The notes beneath the pieces are model-generated. The model saw nothing but the letters and a program-made list of their open reading frames with translations, was not told the DNA's origin and ran no database searches. DNA of 64,000 bases, taken from Clostridium cavendishii DSM 21758. Its GTDB lineage: Bacteria; Bacillota; Clostridia; Clostridiales; Clostridiaceae. The DNA is taken from NCBI RefSeq assembly GCF_900141845.1, contig NZ_FQZB01000004.1, forward strand, positions 289,752-353,751, in the 5' to 3' direction. This document shows, one piece after another, positions 18,751 to 27,975 of the stretch (position 1 is the stretch's first letter; each line of letters starts with the position of its first letter). The translations under genes were made by a program, and so were the position numbers.

Positions 18751-21700
18751 TTATTCTATATTATGCACAATATCACTAGGTATTCTTATAAATAAACTTT
18801 TTATATAATATTCATTCATGGACACTTTAAACCTGTTCACATTTTTATTTAATTCATCTTCCTTATTTACTCTAATGTTATCAAAAACTCCCCTTAAACT
18901 AAGCATTCCATATCCCCATTGAGGATTAGGGTATACATCACCTGGTCTCTGTTTGGCTCCCCTTATTAAATAGGTTTTCAACTTTTCTGCATACATTGTA
19001 GTATCATTTCCTTGAACAATTCCCCATTCAAGTAATAATGCACAAGAACCCGCTACAACAGCGCCAGCTACACTTGAACCACTAATAACCTCTATATTTC
19101 CACCTATACTGGTTACAACAGCATTAATACCACCTGCTGCGATATCAGGTTTAACCATATCATTTCTTGTAAATCCTCTCCCTGATTCTGGTACAATTGA
19201 ATTATTATTTTGATTATAGTAAGCTGCTGTTATTACAGCTTGGGTAGTTCCTGGCAAAGTAAGTGTCGTATATGGATTAGGCCTAATAAACCTTGTTTCT
19301 GGAGCTATGAGCTCCTTTTGTAATATCCATGCATCATATTTTCCTACTACAATCAATTCTCCTATAAGTTTAAATTGCCATATTCCTTCTCTAATATCTC
19401 TTGCAATAATAACTATTCTTTGTTCTCCACTTATTTCATCTGGTATTGAGTACTCCACAGTCATTCTGGTTTCTTCATATACAAAGTTAATATCTGTAAC
19501 CTCTTTAAGCTTAGGTGGAATCTTTCTAATAACCTCACCTGTTGGAGATGTTATTGAAAGTGATACTTTATCTGGTTTTGATATCCATATTTCTAGTCTT
19601 ATATCCTTTTGCTTATCTCCTATTTTTAACTCTATTATTCCAATATCTCCTGCATTTTTTAATGTTCCAGATGTGTGCGTTGATGTATTTCCTTGATTTC
19701 CTGTTGGCGCAACTACTACAACACCAATATTTCTAGTGATTTCTTCGGAATATCTTTCTAAGTATGACTCACCATTATGTGGTCCCATATTAGTGCCTAA
19801 TGGAATATATATTACTATAGGCTTTTTTAAATTATTTGATAATTCAAACAAATCTTTTATACCTAAAAATACTGCAGTATTTTTATAAGCAACTGCATCT
19901 CCATAAACTGCATACATATTTCTAAAAGCTTGATTTCCTTCCAAAAGCTTAACGATTGCTAAATTACATTTAGGTGCAACCCCTAAAATGGCTTTATTTT
20001 TTTCTCCTGCTGCTATTATACTTGCCATCTTTGTACCATGTCCTATTTCATCTCTAGATGGTACTATAGCATACGGATCTCCACCACTTTTCTTTACTTG
20101 TATAGCTTTATTTATGTCCTCTTGTGTATATATAGAACCTGCTACATGTCCCTTAGGCGTTTCAGTACCTTGAATAGTTTGATCATAAATATATATAATT
20201 CTAGATGTTCCATCAGCATTTATAAATTCATCATTTAAATAATCTATTCCAGTATCTACTATACCTACAATTACCCCAGACCCATCTAATGGTAAATATT
20301 TATTGTCATGAAATAATGGTGCCTCTGATATTTCTATAGGTGATACATCACACAACGTAAGAACTGAACCTGGATCTGCATAAACTATTTCTGGAGTTGT
20401 TCTTAAAGCATTATTAACTATGTCTAAAGGCAAGGATATAAATGCACGCCTGTCATCTAATATAAATACAGCTGAATTAGGAAATTTTGTTATAGCACCT
20501 ACTATATCTCCCCTATATTCAACCATTGTATTTACATTATTAGGCTGTAAAAAGTAATTTATCTTAGTATTTTCTTGTCTACTTTCAATCATAGCCTCTC
20601 CTCTAATATTATCAAAAATTCCTTTTATATCCAAAATTCCATAACCCCACTGAGGATTAGGATAAACATCACCAGGCCTCTTACTAGTTCCTCTTATTAA
20701 ATATGTCTTTAATTTTGCAGCAAACATGGTAATATCATTTCCCAAAACAATTCCCCACTGAAATAATAAAGCACAAGCTCCAGCTACTATAGCTGCTCCT
20801 ACACTTGACCCAGTAATAGTTTGTGTTCCTCCCCCAACTGCAGTAGTAACAGCATTAATTCCACCTGCTACTAAGTCGGGTTTAATTGCATTGTCTCTTG
20901 TATATCCCTTTCCTGATTCAGGAACTATTGAATTATTATTCTGATTATAAAACCCTGCAGTGATTGCAGCTTTAGATGTTCCTGGAGTAGTTAAAGTAGT
21001 GTTAGGGGTTGGATTAAGAAATTTTGTATCAGGCGCTATAAGTCCTCTTTGTAAAGTCCATACATCATACCTTCCAACTATAATTAATTCTCCTATAAGT
21101 TTAAATTGCCATATTCCTTCTCTAATATTTCTAGCCATAATAACTATTTTTTGTTCACCTGTAAGTTCCTCAGGTAAAGAATATGTTATATTCATCTTAG
21201 TCTCTTCATATAAAAAACCTATATCCATGGAAGTTTTAAGCTTTGGATATATATCTCTAATCACTTCACCTGTTGGAGACACTATAGATAACCCTATTTT
21301 ATCCGGCTTAGACATCCATATTTCAAGCCTTATATTTTTTTGATTTTTTCCTATTTGAATTTCTACAGTGGCTTCATCACCTTTATTTCTTATTACTCCA
21401 GAAGTATGAGTATCCGTATTACCCTGATTACCAGTAGGAATCACAACTCCTACACCATTATAAGTACAAATTTCATTTATATATTTTTCTGAAAATGCTT
21501 CTCCATTGTGAGGTCCCACATTAGTTCCCAATGGAGCAAATATTACAATTGGCTTCTTTAATTCAAGCGCTATCTCAAATAAAAATTTTGCTCCAAGCAC
21601 TAGTGCTTGAGTTTGACACACAAATTCATCTCCATAAATTGCAAAACTTTCTCTAAAATTTTTAAATGCATTCCTTACCTTTACTATAGCTAATTCACAT

Positions 21701-24075
21701 CTAGGTGCTACTCCAACCAAATTTGGATTAACTCCCCTTGCAGCTATTATTCCAGCCATATTTGTTCCATGGCCTACTTCATCCTTAGAAGGTACTATTT
21801 TATATGGATCTTCTCCATTTCTCTTAGCTTGTATAGCTTTATTTATATCCTCTCTTTTATAAACAGCACATCTAAGCCAAGAGTTATTATCCGGAATTCC
21901 TCTATCCATAAGCGCTACTATTCTAGAAGTTCCATCTTCATTTATAAATTCTTCATTTAAATAATCTATGCCAGTATCAATTATTCCTATAAGAACACCT
22001 TCTCCATCCAAAGACATATAAGGGTTATTATGGAACTCAATAGCTCCAGATGCATCTATTGGTGAAATATCACAAAGAGAAAGTGGTGCATCTGCCTCAA
22101 TATAAACTATTTCAGGTGTTGCTCCTAATACCTCATTATAAATTGTATTTGGTGTTGTTATTAATGCACGTTTGTTATCTATTATAAATACTTCACTATT
22201 AGGCCATTTCTTCATAGCCTTAATTATATCTCCCGTATATTCAATTAAAACAATTTTATTATTTGGATCAAAAAAATAATTATGCTCTGTATCAATAGGA
22301 TATTTAAAATTTTGTTCAAATCTATTCTCATCTCTCAAACCTCTTATATTATCAAAAACCCCCTTCATATTTACAGCTCCATACCCCCACTGAGGATTAG
22401 GATATATATCCCCTTCTCTCTTCGATGCCCCTCTTATTAAATATGTTTTAAGTTTTATTGAATACATTCCTTTATCCTTACCTTCAATAATTCCCCATTG
22501 AAAAATAAGCGCTGAACACCCTGCCACTACTGCTGCTGCTACACTTGATCCACTAATAACTTTATTCTTTTCATATACAGCTAATGCATTTATTCCTCCC
22601 GCCACTATATCAGGCTTTATTCTTCCATCCCTTGTATATCCCCTACCAGAGTCTACTTCAATAGCATTATTGGTTTGATTATAATACCCAACTGTTATAG
22701 CATACTTTGATGTTGACGGAAGCATCAAAGTTCCATCCGGATCAGGTCTTAAAAACTTAGTATTAGGTGCTAATACTACTCTTTGAGGCAAATACGCATC
22801 ATATCTACCTACTGATACAAACTCTCCTACAAGTTTAAAATTCCAAATCCCTCCGGTAATATTAACTGCTGTAATGCTAATTTTCTGATCCCCACTTATC
22901 TCCTCTGGTTTAACATATTGAATAAACATCTTAGTTTTTTCATATATAAAATTAATCTCTGTAATTTTTTTATTTATTGGCGCTATTCTTTCTACTATTT
23001 CACCAGAAGGTGAAGTAATAGATAACGTAAATTTATCCGGCTTAGAAATCCATATTTCAAACCTTAAATTTTTTTGGTTATTATCTACTATAAGTTCAAT
23101 ATTTCCTACATCACCATTCTGTGATATTACTCCTGACGTATGAGTATCTGTATCTCCTTCATTTCCAGTTGGTACAACAACAGTTACTCCTCTAATTCTT
23201 GAAATTTCATCTATAAATCTCTCATTAAAAGCCAATCCATCATGAGAACCTGAATTAGTTCCAAGGGGTAATAATATTACAATTGGTTTTTTTAAATTTA
23301 AAGAAAGCTCATATAAATATCTAATTCCTAGATATACTTGTATAACAGAATATAAAGGTATATTTTCATATATATATGATTGTTTTATAAATTTTTTACT
23401 TGCTGATATTAACTTTACAACAGCCAAGTCACATCTTGGTGCTGCTCCTCTAAATTGTGGATTAACACCTCTAGCTCCCACTATCCCCGCCATATTTGTT
23501 CCATGACCTATTTCGTCTGTTGATGGCACTATAGAATAAGGATCTTTGCCTTCCCTTTTTGCTTTAATTGCATTATTTACATCATCTCTAGTATATTCGC
23601 TTCCTAAAGGATATTTTTCTGGTTTTTTACCACTTTGAATAGTCTGATCCCATATACTCAAAATCTTTGAAGTTCCATCTTCATTGATAAATTCTTCATT
23701 TAAATAATCTATTCCTGAATCCAATATACCTAATATGACTCCAGCTCCATCAAGGGGTAAATATTCATTATTATAAAATTGTAACGCACCTGAAGCTTCT
23801 ACTGGTGAAATAGCACATAAAGTATAAATCGCACTAGGAATTCTATATGTTATCACACTAGAAAGTTTATTAACTACATTATCTACCTCATCATCTATAA
23901 CTGACAATATAGCATGATTTTCATCAACTATAAAAATTGTTGCATTACTAAACTTCTTTACTGCATTAACTATATCACCACTATATTCTACTAACGCATA
24001 TGTTATATTATCTCCTAATGGAATGTCAGAGGAGTTTTCTCTATTATATGTTTTAGTACACTTTTTATCTTTTAT
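18751..24075 (-). CDS. triple-domain Csp-type subtilisin-like protease, AUA start (array gene 7)
   Basis: 1,774 residues from the AUA at 24075. It is collinear with the next gene downstream: three prodomain-plus-S8 units in the same order, with unit 1, unit 2 and unit 3 each most like the corresponding unit of the neighbour, so the triple gene was duplicated whole. All three triads are present (unit 1: LDSGIDYL, GHGTNMAG, SGSSVAAA; unit 2: IDTGIDYL, GHGTNMAG, TGSSVGAA; unit 3: VDTGIDYL, GHGTKMAS, SGSSVAGA). It ends in EYYIKSLFIRIP plus a short tail. The first canonical in-frame start is a TTG at 23907, 56 codons inside the prodomain and without a ribosome site. A 236-nt gap with a TTACTTTTT/AAAAAGTAA hairpin near 18567-18594 separates it from the next gene, which may therefore have its own promoter. 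Confidence 0.9.
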   Translation of the reverse strand: MKDKKCTKTYNRENSSDIPLGDNITYALVEYSGDIVNAVKKFSNATIFIVDENHAILSVIDDEVDNVVNKLSSVITYRIPSAIYTLCAISPVEASGALQFYNNEYLPLDGAGVILGILDSGIDYLNEEFINEDGTSKILSIWDQTIQSGKKPEKYPLGSEYTRDDVNNAIKAKREGKDPYSIVPSTDEIGHGTNMAGIVGARGVNPQFRGAAPRCDLAVVKLISASKKFIKQSYIYENIPLYSVIQVYLGIRYLYELSLNLKKPIVILLPLGTNSGSHDGLAFNERFIDEISRIRGVTVVVPTGNEGDTDTHTSGVISQNGDVGNIELIVDNNQKNLRFEIWISKPDKFTLSITSPSGEIVERIAPINKKITEINFIYEKTKMFIQYVKPEEISGDQKISITAVNITGGIWNFKLVGEFVSVGRYDAYLPQRVVLAPNTKFLRPDPDGTLMLPSTSKYAITVGYYNQTNNAIEVDSGRGYTRDGRIKPDIVAGGINALAVYEKNKVISGSSVAAAVVAGCSALIFQWGIIEGKDKGMYSIKLKTYLIRGASKREGDIYPNPQWGYGAVNMKGVFDNIRGLRDENRFEQNFKYPIDTEHNYFFDPNNKIVLIEYTGDIIKAMKKWPNSEVFIIDNKRALITTPNTIYNEVLGATPEIVYIEADAPLSLCDISPIDASGAIEFHNNPYMSLDGEGVLIGIIDTGIDYLNEEFINEDGTSRIVALMDRGIPDNNSWLRCAVYKREDINKAIQAKRNGEDPYKIVPSKDEVGHGTNMAGIIAARGVNPNLVGVAPRCELAIVKVRNAFKNFRESFAIYGDEFVCQTQALVLGAKFLFEIALELKKPIVIFAPLGTNVGPHNGEAFSEKYINEICTYNGVGVVIPTGNQGNTDTHTSGVIRNKGDEATVEIQIGKNQKNIRLEIWMSKPDKIGLSIVSPTGEVIRDIYPKLKTSMDIGFLYEETKMNITYSLPEELTGEQKIVIMARNIREGIWQFKLIGELIIVGRYDVWTLQRGLIAPDTKFLNPTPNTTLTTPGTSKAAITAGFYNQNNNSIVPESGKGYTRDNAIKPDLVAGGINAVTTAVGGGTQTITGSSVGAAIVAGACALLFQWGIVLGNDITMFAAKLKTYLIRGTSKRPGDVYPNPQWGYGILDIKGIFDNIRGEAMIESRQENTKINYFLQPNNVNTMVEYRGDIVGAITKFPNSAVFILDDRRAFISLPLDIVNNALRTTPEIVYADPGSVLTLCDVSPIEISEAPLFHDNKYLPLDGSGVIVGIVDTGIDYLNDEFINADGTSRIIYIYDQTIQGTETPKGHVAGSIYTQEDINKAIQVKKSGGDPYAIVPSRDEIGHGTKMASIIAAGEKNKAILGVAPKCNLAIVKLLEGNQAFRNMYAVYGDAVAYKNTAVFLGIKDLFELSNNLKKPIVIYIPLGTNMGPHNGESYLERYSEEITRNIGVVVVAPTGNQGNTSTHTSGTLKNAGDIGIIELKIGDKQKDIRLEIWISKPDKVSLSITSPTGEVIRKIPPKLKEVTDINFVYEETRMTVEYSIPDEISGEQRIVIIARDIREGIWQFKLIGELIVVGKYDAWILQKELIAPETRFIRPNPYTTLTLPGTTQAVITAAYYNQNNNSIVPESGRGFTRNDMVKPDIAAGGINAVVTSIGGNIEVISGSSVAGAVVAGSCALLLEWGIVQGNDTTMYAEKLKTYLIRGAKQRPGDVYPNPQWGYGMLSLRGVFDNIRVNKEDELNKNVNRFKVSMNEYYIKSLFIRIPSDIVHNIE

Positions 24076-24091
24076 ACCACTCTCCTCCCTT
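24073..24091 (-). promoter_or_regulatory. ribosome site deciding AUA start of array gene 7
   Basis: Minus strand AAGGGAGG, 8-nt spacer (AGAGTGGT), ATA AAA GAT at 24075. An in-frame TGA lies at 24093, so no upstream start is possible. Confidence 0.8.
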
Positions 24092-24132
24092 CATAGCTAT
24101 TTAAAATCCTAAACTATTAATTTTGAACACTA

Positions 24133-25968
24133 TCATTTACATAACCTCACAAACAAACTTCCTAAATAATATTCACTCTCACCTTTTATAGCATCATTAA
24201 TAGACTTATTTGTATTATCTATATCTTCATAATAAGTGTCTTTTAAGTTTCCTCTAACGTTAGCCACTCTTAATAAATCTAAAGAATCATAAGCACACAC
24301 CGTACCATATCCCCAACTTGGATCAGGATATAACACTCCTAATCTATCTTTTTTAGCTGCTTTTGAAAGATAATACTTAAGTCTATCTCCATAAAGAAAT
24401 GGATCTTTACCCTTAACTATTCCCCACTCTAAAAGTAACGCACATATTCCAGATACATGAGGTGCTGCCATTGACGTTCCTGATTTAGTATCAAATCCAT
24501 TATTTGATACTGTAGATAATATATCTTCTCCTGGTGCTACTATATCTGGCTTTGTAAATGATGTTTCATAAAGCTTTCCTCTACCTGAAAAAGCAGAAAA
24601 AGTATTAGTCATATTATTATAACTACCAACTGTAATTGCACTTCTAACTGTTCCTGGTATACCTAAAGTATTATAAACATCAGGTTGAAGAAACTTTGTT
24701 TTAGGACTAAGTGCTTCTGTAATAGGCAACCATATATCATATACTCCTCTATATTTATTAAGAGGCTTTATTGTTACCTTCCATTCTCCACCTGTTAAAT
24801 ATTGTTCTCCAGCTAATAAGGTTACAGTTATTTCTCCATTTATATCAAAAGGCTTAGGCCCTGTATTATAAATGATACACTTATCAACTCCTATATTAAC
24901 TTCCCTATATCCAGTACGTAATACTATTTCACCACTCCTCTCACCTAATGAATTTTCTATTTCAATAGAAATATCAACAAGAAGAGGTTTGTATATTTGT
25001 AATGCTATTGATGCTTCAAAATCTGATACACTTAAAGGAATTGTATTAACATCACTTAACGTTCCACCAACATGATGGGCTGCATCTCCCTCATTACCAG
25101 CTGCAATAACCATTGCAACCCTTTCAAGTCTACATATAGTCTCTATATATTGCTCTAAAAGACTTGTTCCATTATGTGCACCATCATTAGTACTTAGACT
25201 GATATTTATAACTAAAGGCTTATTATTCTCATTTGCCTTGTCTAACAGAAACTTTATTCCTCTCATAATCTGAGTGCTCAAAGCAAAATTTAGAAACCCA
25301 TATCTAGTTATCTTGACCATAGCAATAGAGCTTTTGAAAGCTACTCCATAGTTTTGCTTTTGAGCTTTGCCTCCTGCTGTAGCTATTCCTGCTACATGTG
25401 TTCCATGATTTACTGGATCTTTTACATTTACAATGGCATAAGGATCAGATGACTTTAAGGCTTCATTTATCTGAGCTTTATCATAAACCTTTTTATTTTC
25501 ACCCAAATCATATATGAAATCAATTCTTGTATTTCCTGCTTCATCTATGAAAGCTGGATGAGTATAATCTATCCCAGTATCAATAAATCCAACCAATACT
25601 CCCTCCCCACTTAATCCATACCTCTCCCAAGCATTTGGCACACAACAGGCTTTATTACTTTCTAAATCTGATGTAAATAATACCTTAGGTACTTCCACAT
25701 ACTGTACTCCTTCTATTTGAGATACTTTTCTTATATCATCAGCCTTTAATGTAATAATACCAAAGCCAAAACCTAAATTTTCAAAAGTTCCTCCTATTTG
25801 CTCTACAGATTTTGCTACCTTTTCTACATTGTCTCCAAATAAGACTACTAATTCTATGTTCCCTTTATTAATTTTCTCATTTTCAGCTAATTGAACCACT
25901 TTATATAATAACTGTTCTGGTATTTTACTTAATAAATTTAATTGAGTGTTAGTTTTATTTGCTTCTAT
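24133..25968 (-). CDS. Csp-type subtilisin-like protease with classical S8 motifs (array gene 6)
   Basis: 611 residues from AUA 25968. It is the most divergent member of the array and the closest to ordinary subtilisins: Asp130 in FIDTGIDYTHPAF, His188 in NHGTHVAGIATAGG, the oxyanion Asn in AAGNEGD, and Ser499 in SGTSMAAPHVSG. Its prodomain differs from that of the other members and it lacks their C-D-I-S-P-I-E-A-S junction motif, having TSDLESNKACC instead, but it keeps the jelly-roll insert region and the C-terminal EYYLGSLFVRLCK. It may be the member that processes the others or SleC; this is inference. A GTG at 25899 is in frame but has no ribosome site; the AUA 23 codons earlier does. 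Confidence 0.92.
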   Translation of the reverse strand: MEANKTNTQLNLLSKIPEQLLYKVVQLAENEKINKGNIELVVLFGDNVEKVAKSVEQIGGTFENLGFGFGIITLKADDIRKVSQIEGVQYVEVPKVLFTSDLESNKACCVPNAWERYGLSGEGVLVGFIDTGIDYTHPAFIDEAGNTRIDFIYDLGENKKVYDKAQINEALKSSDPYAIVNVKDPVNHGTHVAGIATAGGKAQKQNYGVAFKSSIAMVKITRYGFLNFALSTQIMRGIKFLLDKANENNKPLVINISLSTNDGAHNGTSLLEQYIETICRLERVAMVIAAGNEGDAAHHVGGTLSDVNTIPLSVSDFEASIALQIYKPLLVDISIEIENSLGERSGEIVLRTGYREVNIGVDKCIIYNTGPKPFDINGEITVTLLAGEQYLTGGEWKVTIKPLNKYRGVYDIWLPITEALSPKTKFLQPDVYNTLGIPGTVRSAITVGSYNNMTNTFSAFSGRGKLYETSFTKPDIVAPGEDILSTVSNNGFDTKSGTSMAAPHVSGICALLLEWGIVKGKDPFLYGDRLKYYLSKAAKKDRLGVLYPDPSWGYGTVCAYDSLDLLRVANVRGNLKDTYYEDIDNTNKSINDAIKGESEYYLGSLFVRLCK

Positions 25969-25982
25969 TTTAATCTCCTCCT
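25966..25982 (-). promoter_or_regulatory. ribosome site deciding AUA start of array gene 6
   Basis: Minus strand AGGAGG, 8-nt spacer (AGATTAAA), ATA GAA GCA at 25968. The in-frame TAG at 25983 overlaps the ribosome site. Confidence 0.8.
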
Positions 25983-26003
25983 AAGAATAGAACTATATAA
26001 ATA

Positions 26004-27905
26004 TTAAGGTAACTTTATAAATAACTTCCCTACATAATATTCTTTTTTATCCATTGCACCTTCATCTTCAGTTTTATTTTTCAATATATGATTACCTTGC
26101 AAATTATCTCTAATTATATCTTCTTTATTTTTTACTCTCATATTATCAAAAACTAACTTCATGTTAATAATTCCATATCCCCATTCTGGATTTGGATATT
26201 CCTTTCCCTCAGGTTTTACAGTACCTCCTATCAAATAAGTTTTAACTTTTGTTGCATATAAACTTGTGTCATTTCCATTAATAATTGCCCATTGAAATAT
26301 GAGTGCTGCACATCCTGCTACTACTGCAGCTGCTACACTAGATCCACTGATAACTTGTGTTTTAGACCCTGTAGTAGTTGCCAAGGCATTTACTCCACCT
26401 GCTACCAATTCTGGCTTTGCTCTCCCATCTCTTGAATATCCTCTACTTGAATTAATGTCAATAGAGTTATTATTTTGATTATAGTAACCAACTGATATAC
26501 TATATAGACTAGAAGATGGTATCATTAATGTTCTGTATGGATTGGAATTTAAAAATTTTGTTTCGTGAGCTAATAATTCACGTTGAATCAAATATGCATC
26601 ATACTTACCGGTTATAACAACTTCCCCTATAAGATTAAAAGACCATATTCCTTCTTTTATATCTTTACCAATAATAGTTATTCTTTCCTCTCCAGTTGAT
26701 ATTTCTGGTATAGCATATTCTAAATATATAATTGTACCTTCATATAAAAATTTTATTTCTATTGTTTTGTTAAGGCTAGGTGATATGTTACTATATACTT
26801 CTCCTGAAGGAGAAATAATGGTCATTGAATATTTATCTGGTTTATTAACCCATATTTCAAAATTTATATTTTTTTGTTTTTTACCTATTTTAAGTTCAAT
26901 ACTCTTTATGTCCCCTACTGACTCTATTGTTCCAGAAGTATGATTATCTGAATTTCCCTCATTACCTAGTGCTGCAACCACAGTTATCCCTTTTACCCTT
27001 GAAATCTCATCTATATATCTCTCAATAGTTGCTAATCCATTACGCCCTCCTCTACATCCCCCTATTGGTATAAGTATTACTACTGGTCTATTTAACCTAC
27101 GAGATAAATCATAAAAATATTTTACACCTAAAAATACAACCGCAGTTGTAAACGTGGGTGCATTACCATAAGCTTCAAACTCTTCAATAAACGCTTTTGG
27201 ACTAGGTGCTAACTTTACAATAGATAAATCACACCTAGGTGCCACACCTCTAACTTCTGGATTTACTCCTTTTGCTCCTACTATTGAGGCAATACTAGTA
27301 CCATGACCTATTTCATCCTTTGATGCAACTATTTTATAAGGATCTTGACCATCTTTCTTTGCTTTAATAGCTTTATTTATATCTTCCCTAGTATACTCAC
27401 AACCTCCGTGCAAGTATTTTTTTCCTTTTTCACATGGAATAGTTTGATCCCAAATAGTTATAATTCTTGTAGTTCCATCTTCATTTATAAATTCTTCATT
27501 TAAATAGTCTATACCAGTATCAAGGATTCCTACAAGAACTCCCGTTCCATCTAGCGGCAAATAAGTACTATTATAAAATTGAGAGGATCCAGATGCTTCT
27601 ATTGGTGAAATATCACATAAGGTATAAAGAGCATTAGGATTAGGATAAACAAGTACATCAGATAATTTATCAATCACTTCTTTATAGTTTTCCCTAACTG
27701 CTAATACCGCACGATATTTATCAGCAATAAAAATACGAGCATTAGGAATTTTTTGTACAGCTCCAATAATATCTCCCATAAATTCAACTACAGTTAGTAC
27801 CGTATCTGGTAAAGTAAAAAATATATAATCAGGCATATTTCCTAAGTCTTCCATACTACTCTCTCTTACTTTTTCTGATGTTTTATTAAACTCCCCACTT
27901 TTTAT
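26004..27905 (-). CDS. Csp-type subtilisin-like protease (array gene 5)
   Basis: 633 residues from AUA 27905. Short basic N-terminus, prodomain with VVEFMGDIIGA, junction motif CDISPIEASGS, then the S8 domain with ILDTGIDYL, GHGTSIAS and SGSSVAAA. The oxyanion Asn is in ALGNEGN. The insert carries EIWVNKPDKYS and GIWSFNLIGE. After the catalytic domain a 45-residue charged linker leads to EYYVGKLFIKLP. The ATG at 27854 has only GAGAGAG ahead of it, while the AUA has GGGGGAG at standard spacing, 17 codons earlier. It lies 35 nt upstream of array gene 6. Confidence 0.88.
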   Translation of the reverse strand: MKSGEFNKTSEKVRESSMEDLGNMPDYIFFTLPDTVLTVVEFMGDIIGAVQKIPNARIFIADKYRAVLAVRENYKEVIDKLSDVLVYPNPNALYTLCDISPIEASGSSQFYNSTYLPLDGTGVLVGILDTGIDYLNEEFINEDGTTRIITIWDQTIPCEKGKKYLHGGCEYTREDINKAIKAKKDGQDPYKIVASKDEIGHGTSIASIVGAKGVNPEVRGVAPRCDLSIVKLAPSPKAFIEEFEAYGNAPTFTTAVVFLGVKYFYDLSRRLNRPVVILIPIGGCRGGRNGLATIERYIDEISRVKGITVVAALGNEGNSDNHTSGTIESVGDIKSIELKIGKKQKNINFEIWVNKPDKYSMTIISPSGEVYSNISPSLNKTIEIKFLYEGTIIYLEYAIPEISTGEERITIIGKDIKEGIWSFNLIGEVVITGKYDAYLIQRELLAHETKFLNSNPYRTLMIPSSSLYSISVGYYNQNNNSIDINSSRGYSRDGRAKPELVAGGVNALATTTGSKTQVISGSSVAAAVVAGCAALIFQWAIINGNDTSLYATKVKTYLIGGTVKPEGKEYPNPEWGYGIINMKLVFDNMRVKNKEDIIRDNLQGNHILKNKTEDEGAMDKKEYYVGKLFIKLP

Positions 27906-27919
27906 ATAAATCTCCCCCT
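27903..27919 (-). promoter_or_regulatory. ribosome site deciding AUA start of array gene 5
   Basis: Minus strand AGGGGG, 8-nt spacer (AGATTTAT), ATA AAA AGT at 27905. This AUA is in frame with the ATG at 27854. Confidence 0.65.
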
Positions 27920-27975
27920 AAAAAGAGCTCATTTTATAGTAAAATATCCATCTTTAATAATTTTACTTTTTTTTA

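Noticed and set aside
13214..24075. Genes 7 and 8 of the protease array as 5'-truncated pseudogenes
   Set aside because: The frame upstream of the first canonical start is intact, conserved and preceded by a strong ribosome site with AUA at the same spacing as six paralogues; no frameshift or stop was found.
25897..25899. GTG 25899 as the start of array gene 6
   Set aside because: No purine-rich site precedes it, whereas AGGAGG lies correctly placed before the AUA 23 codons upstream.
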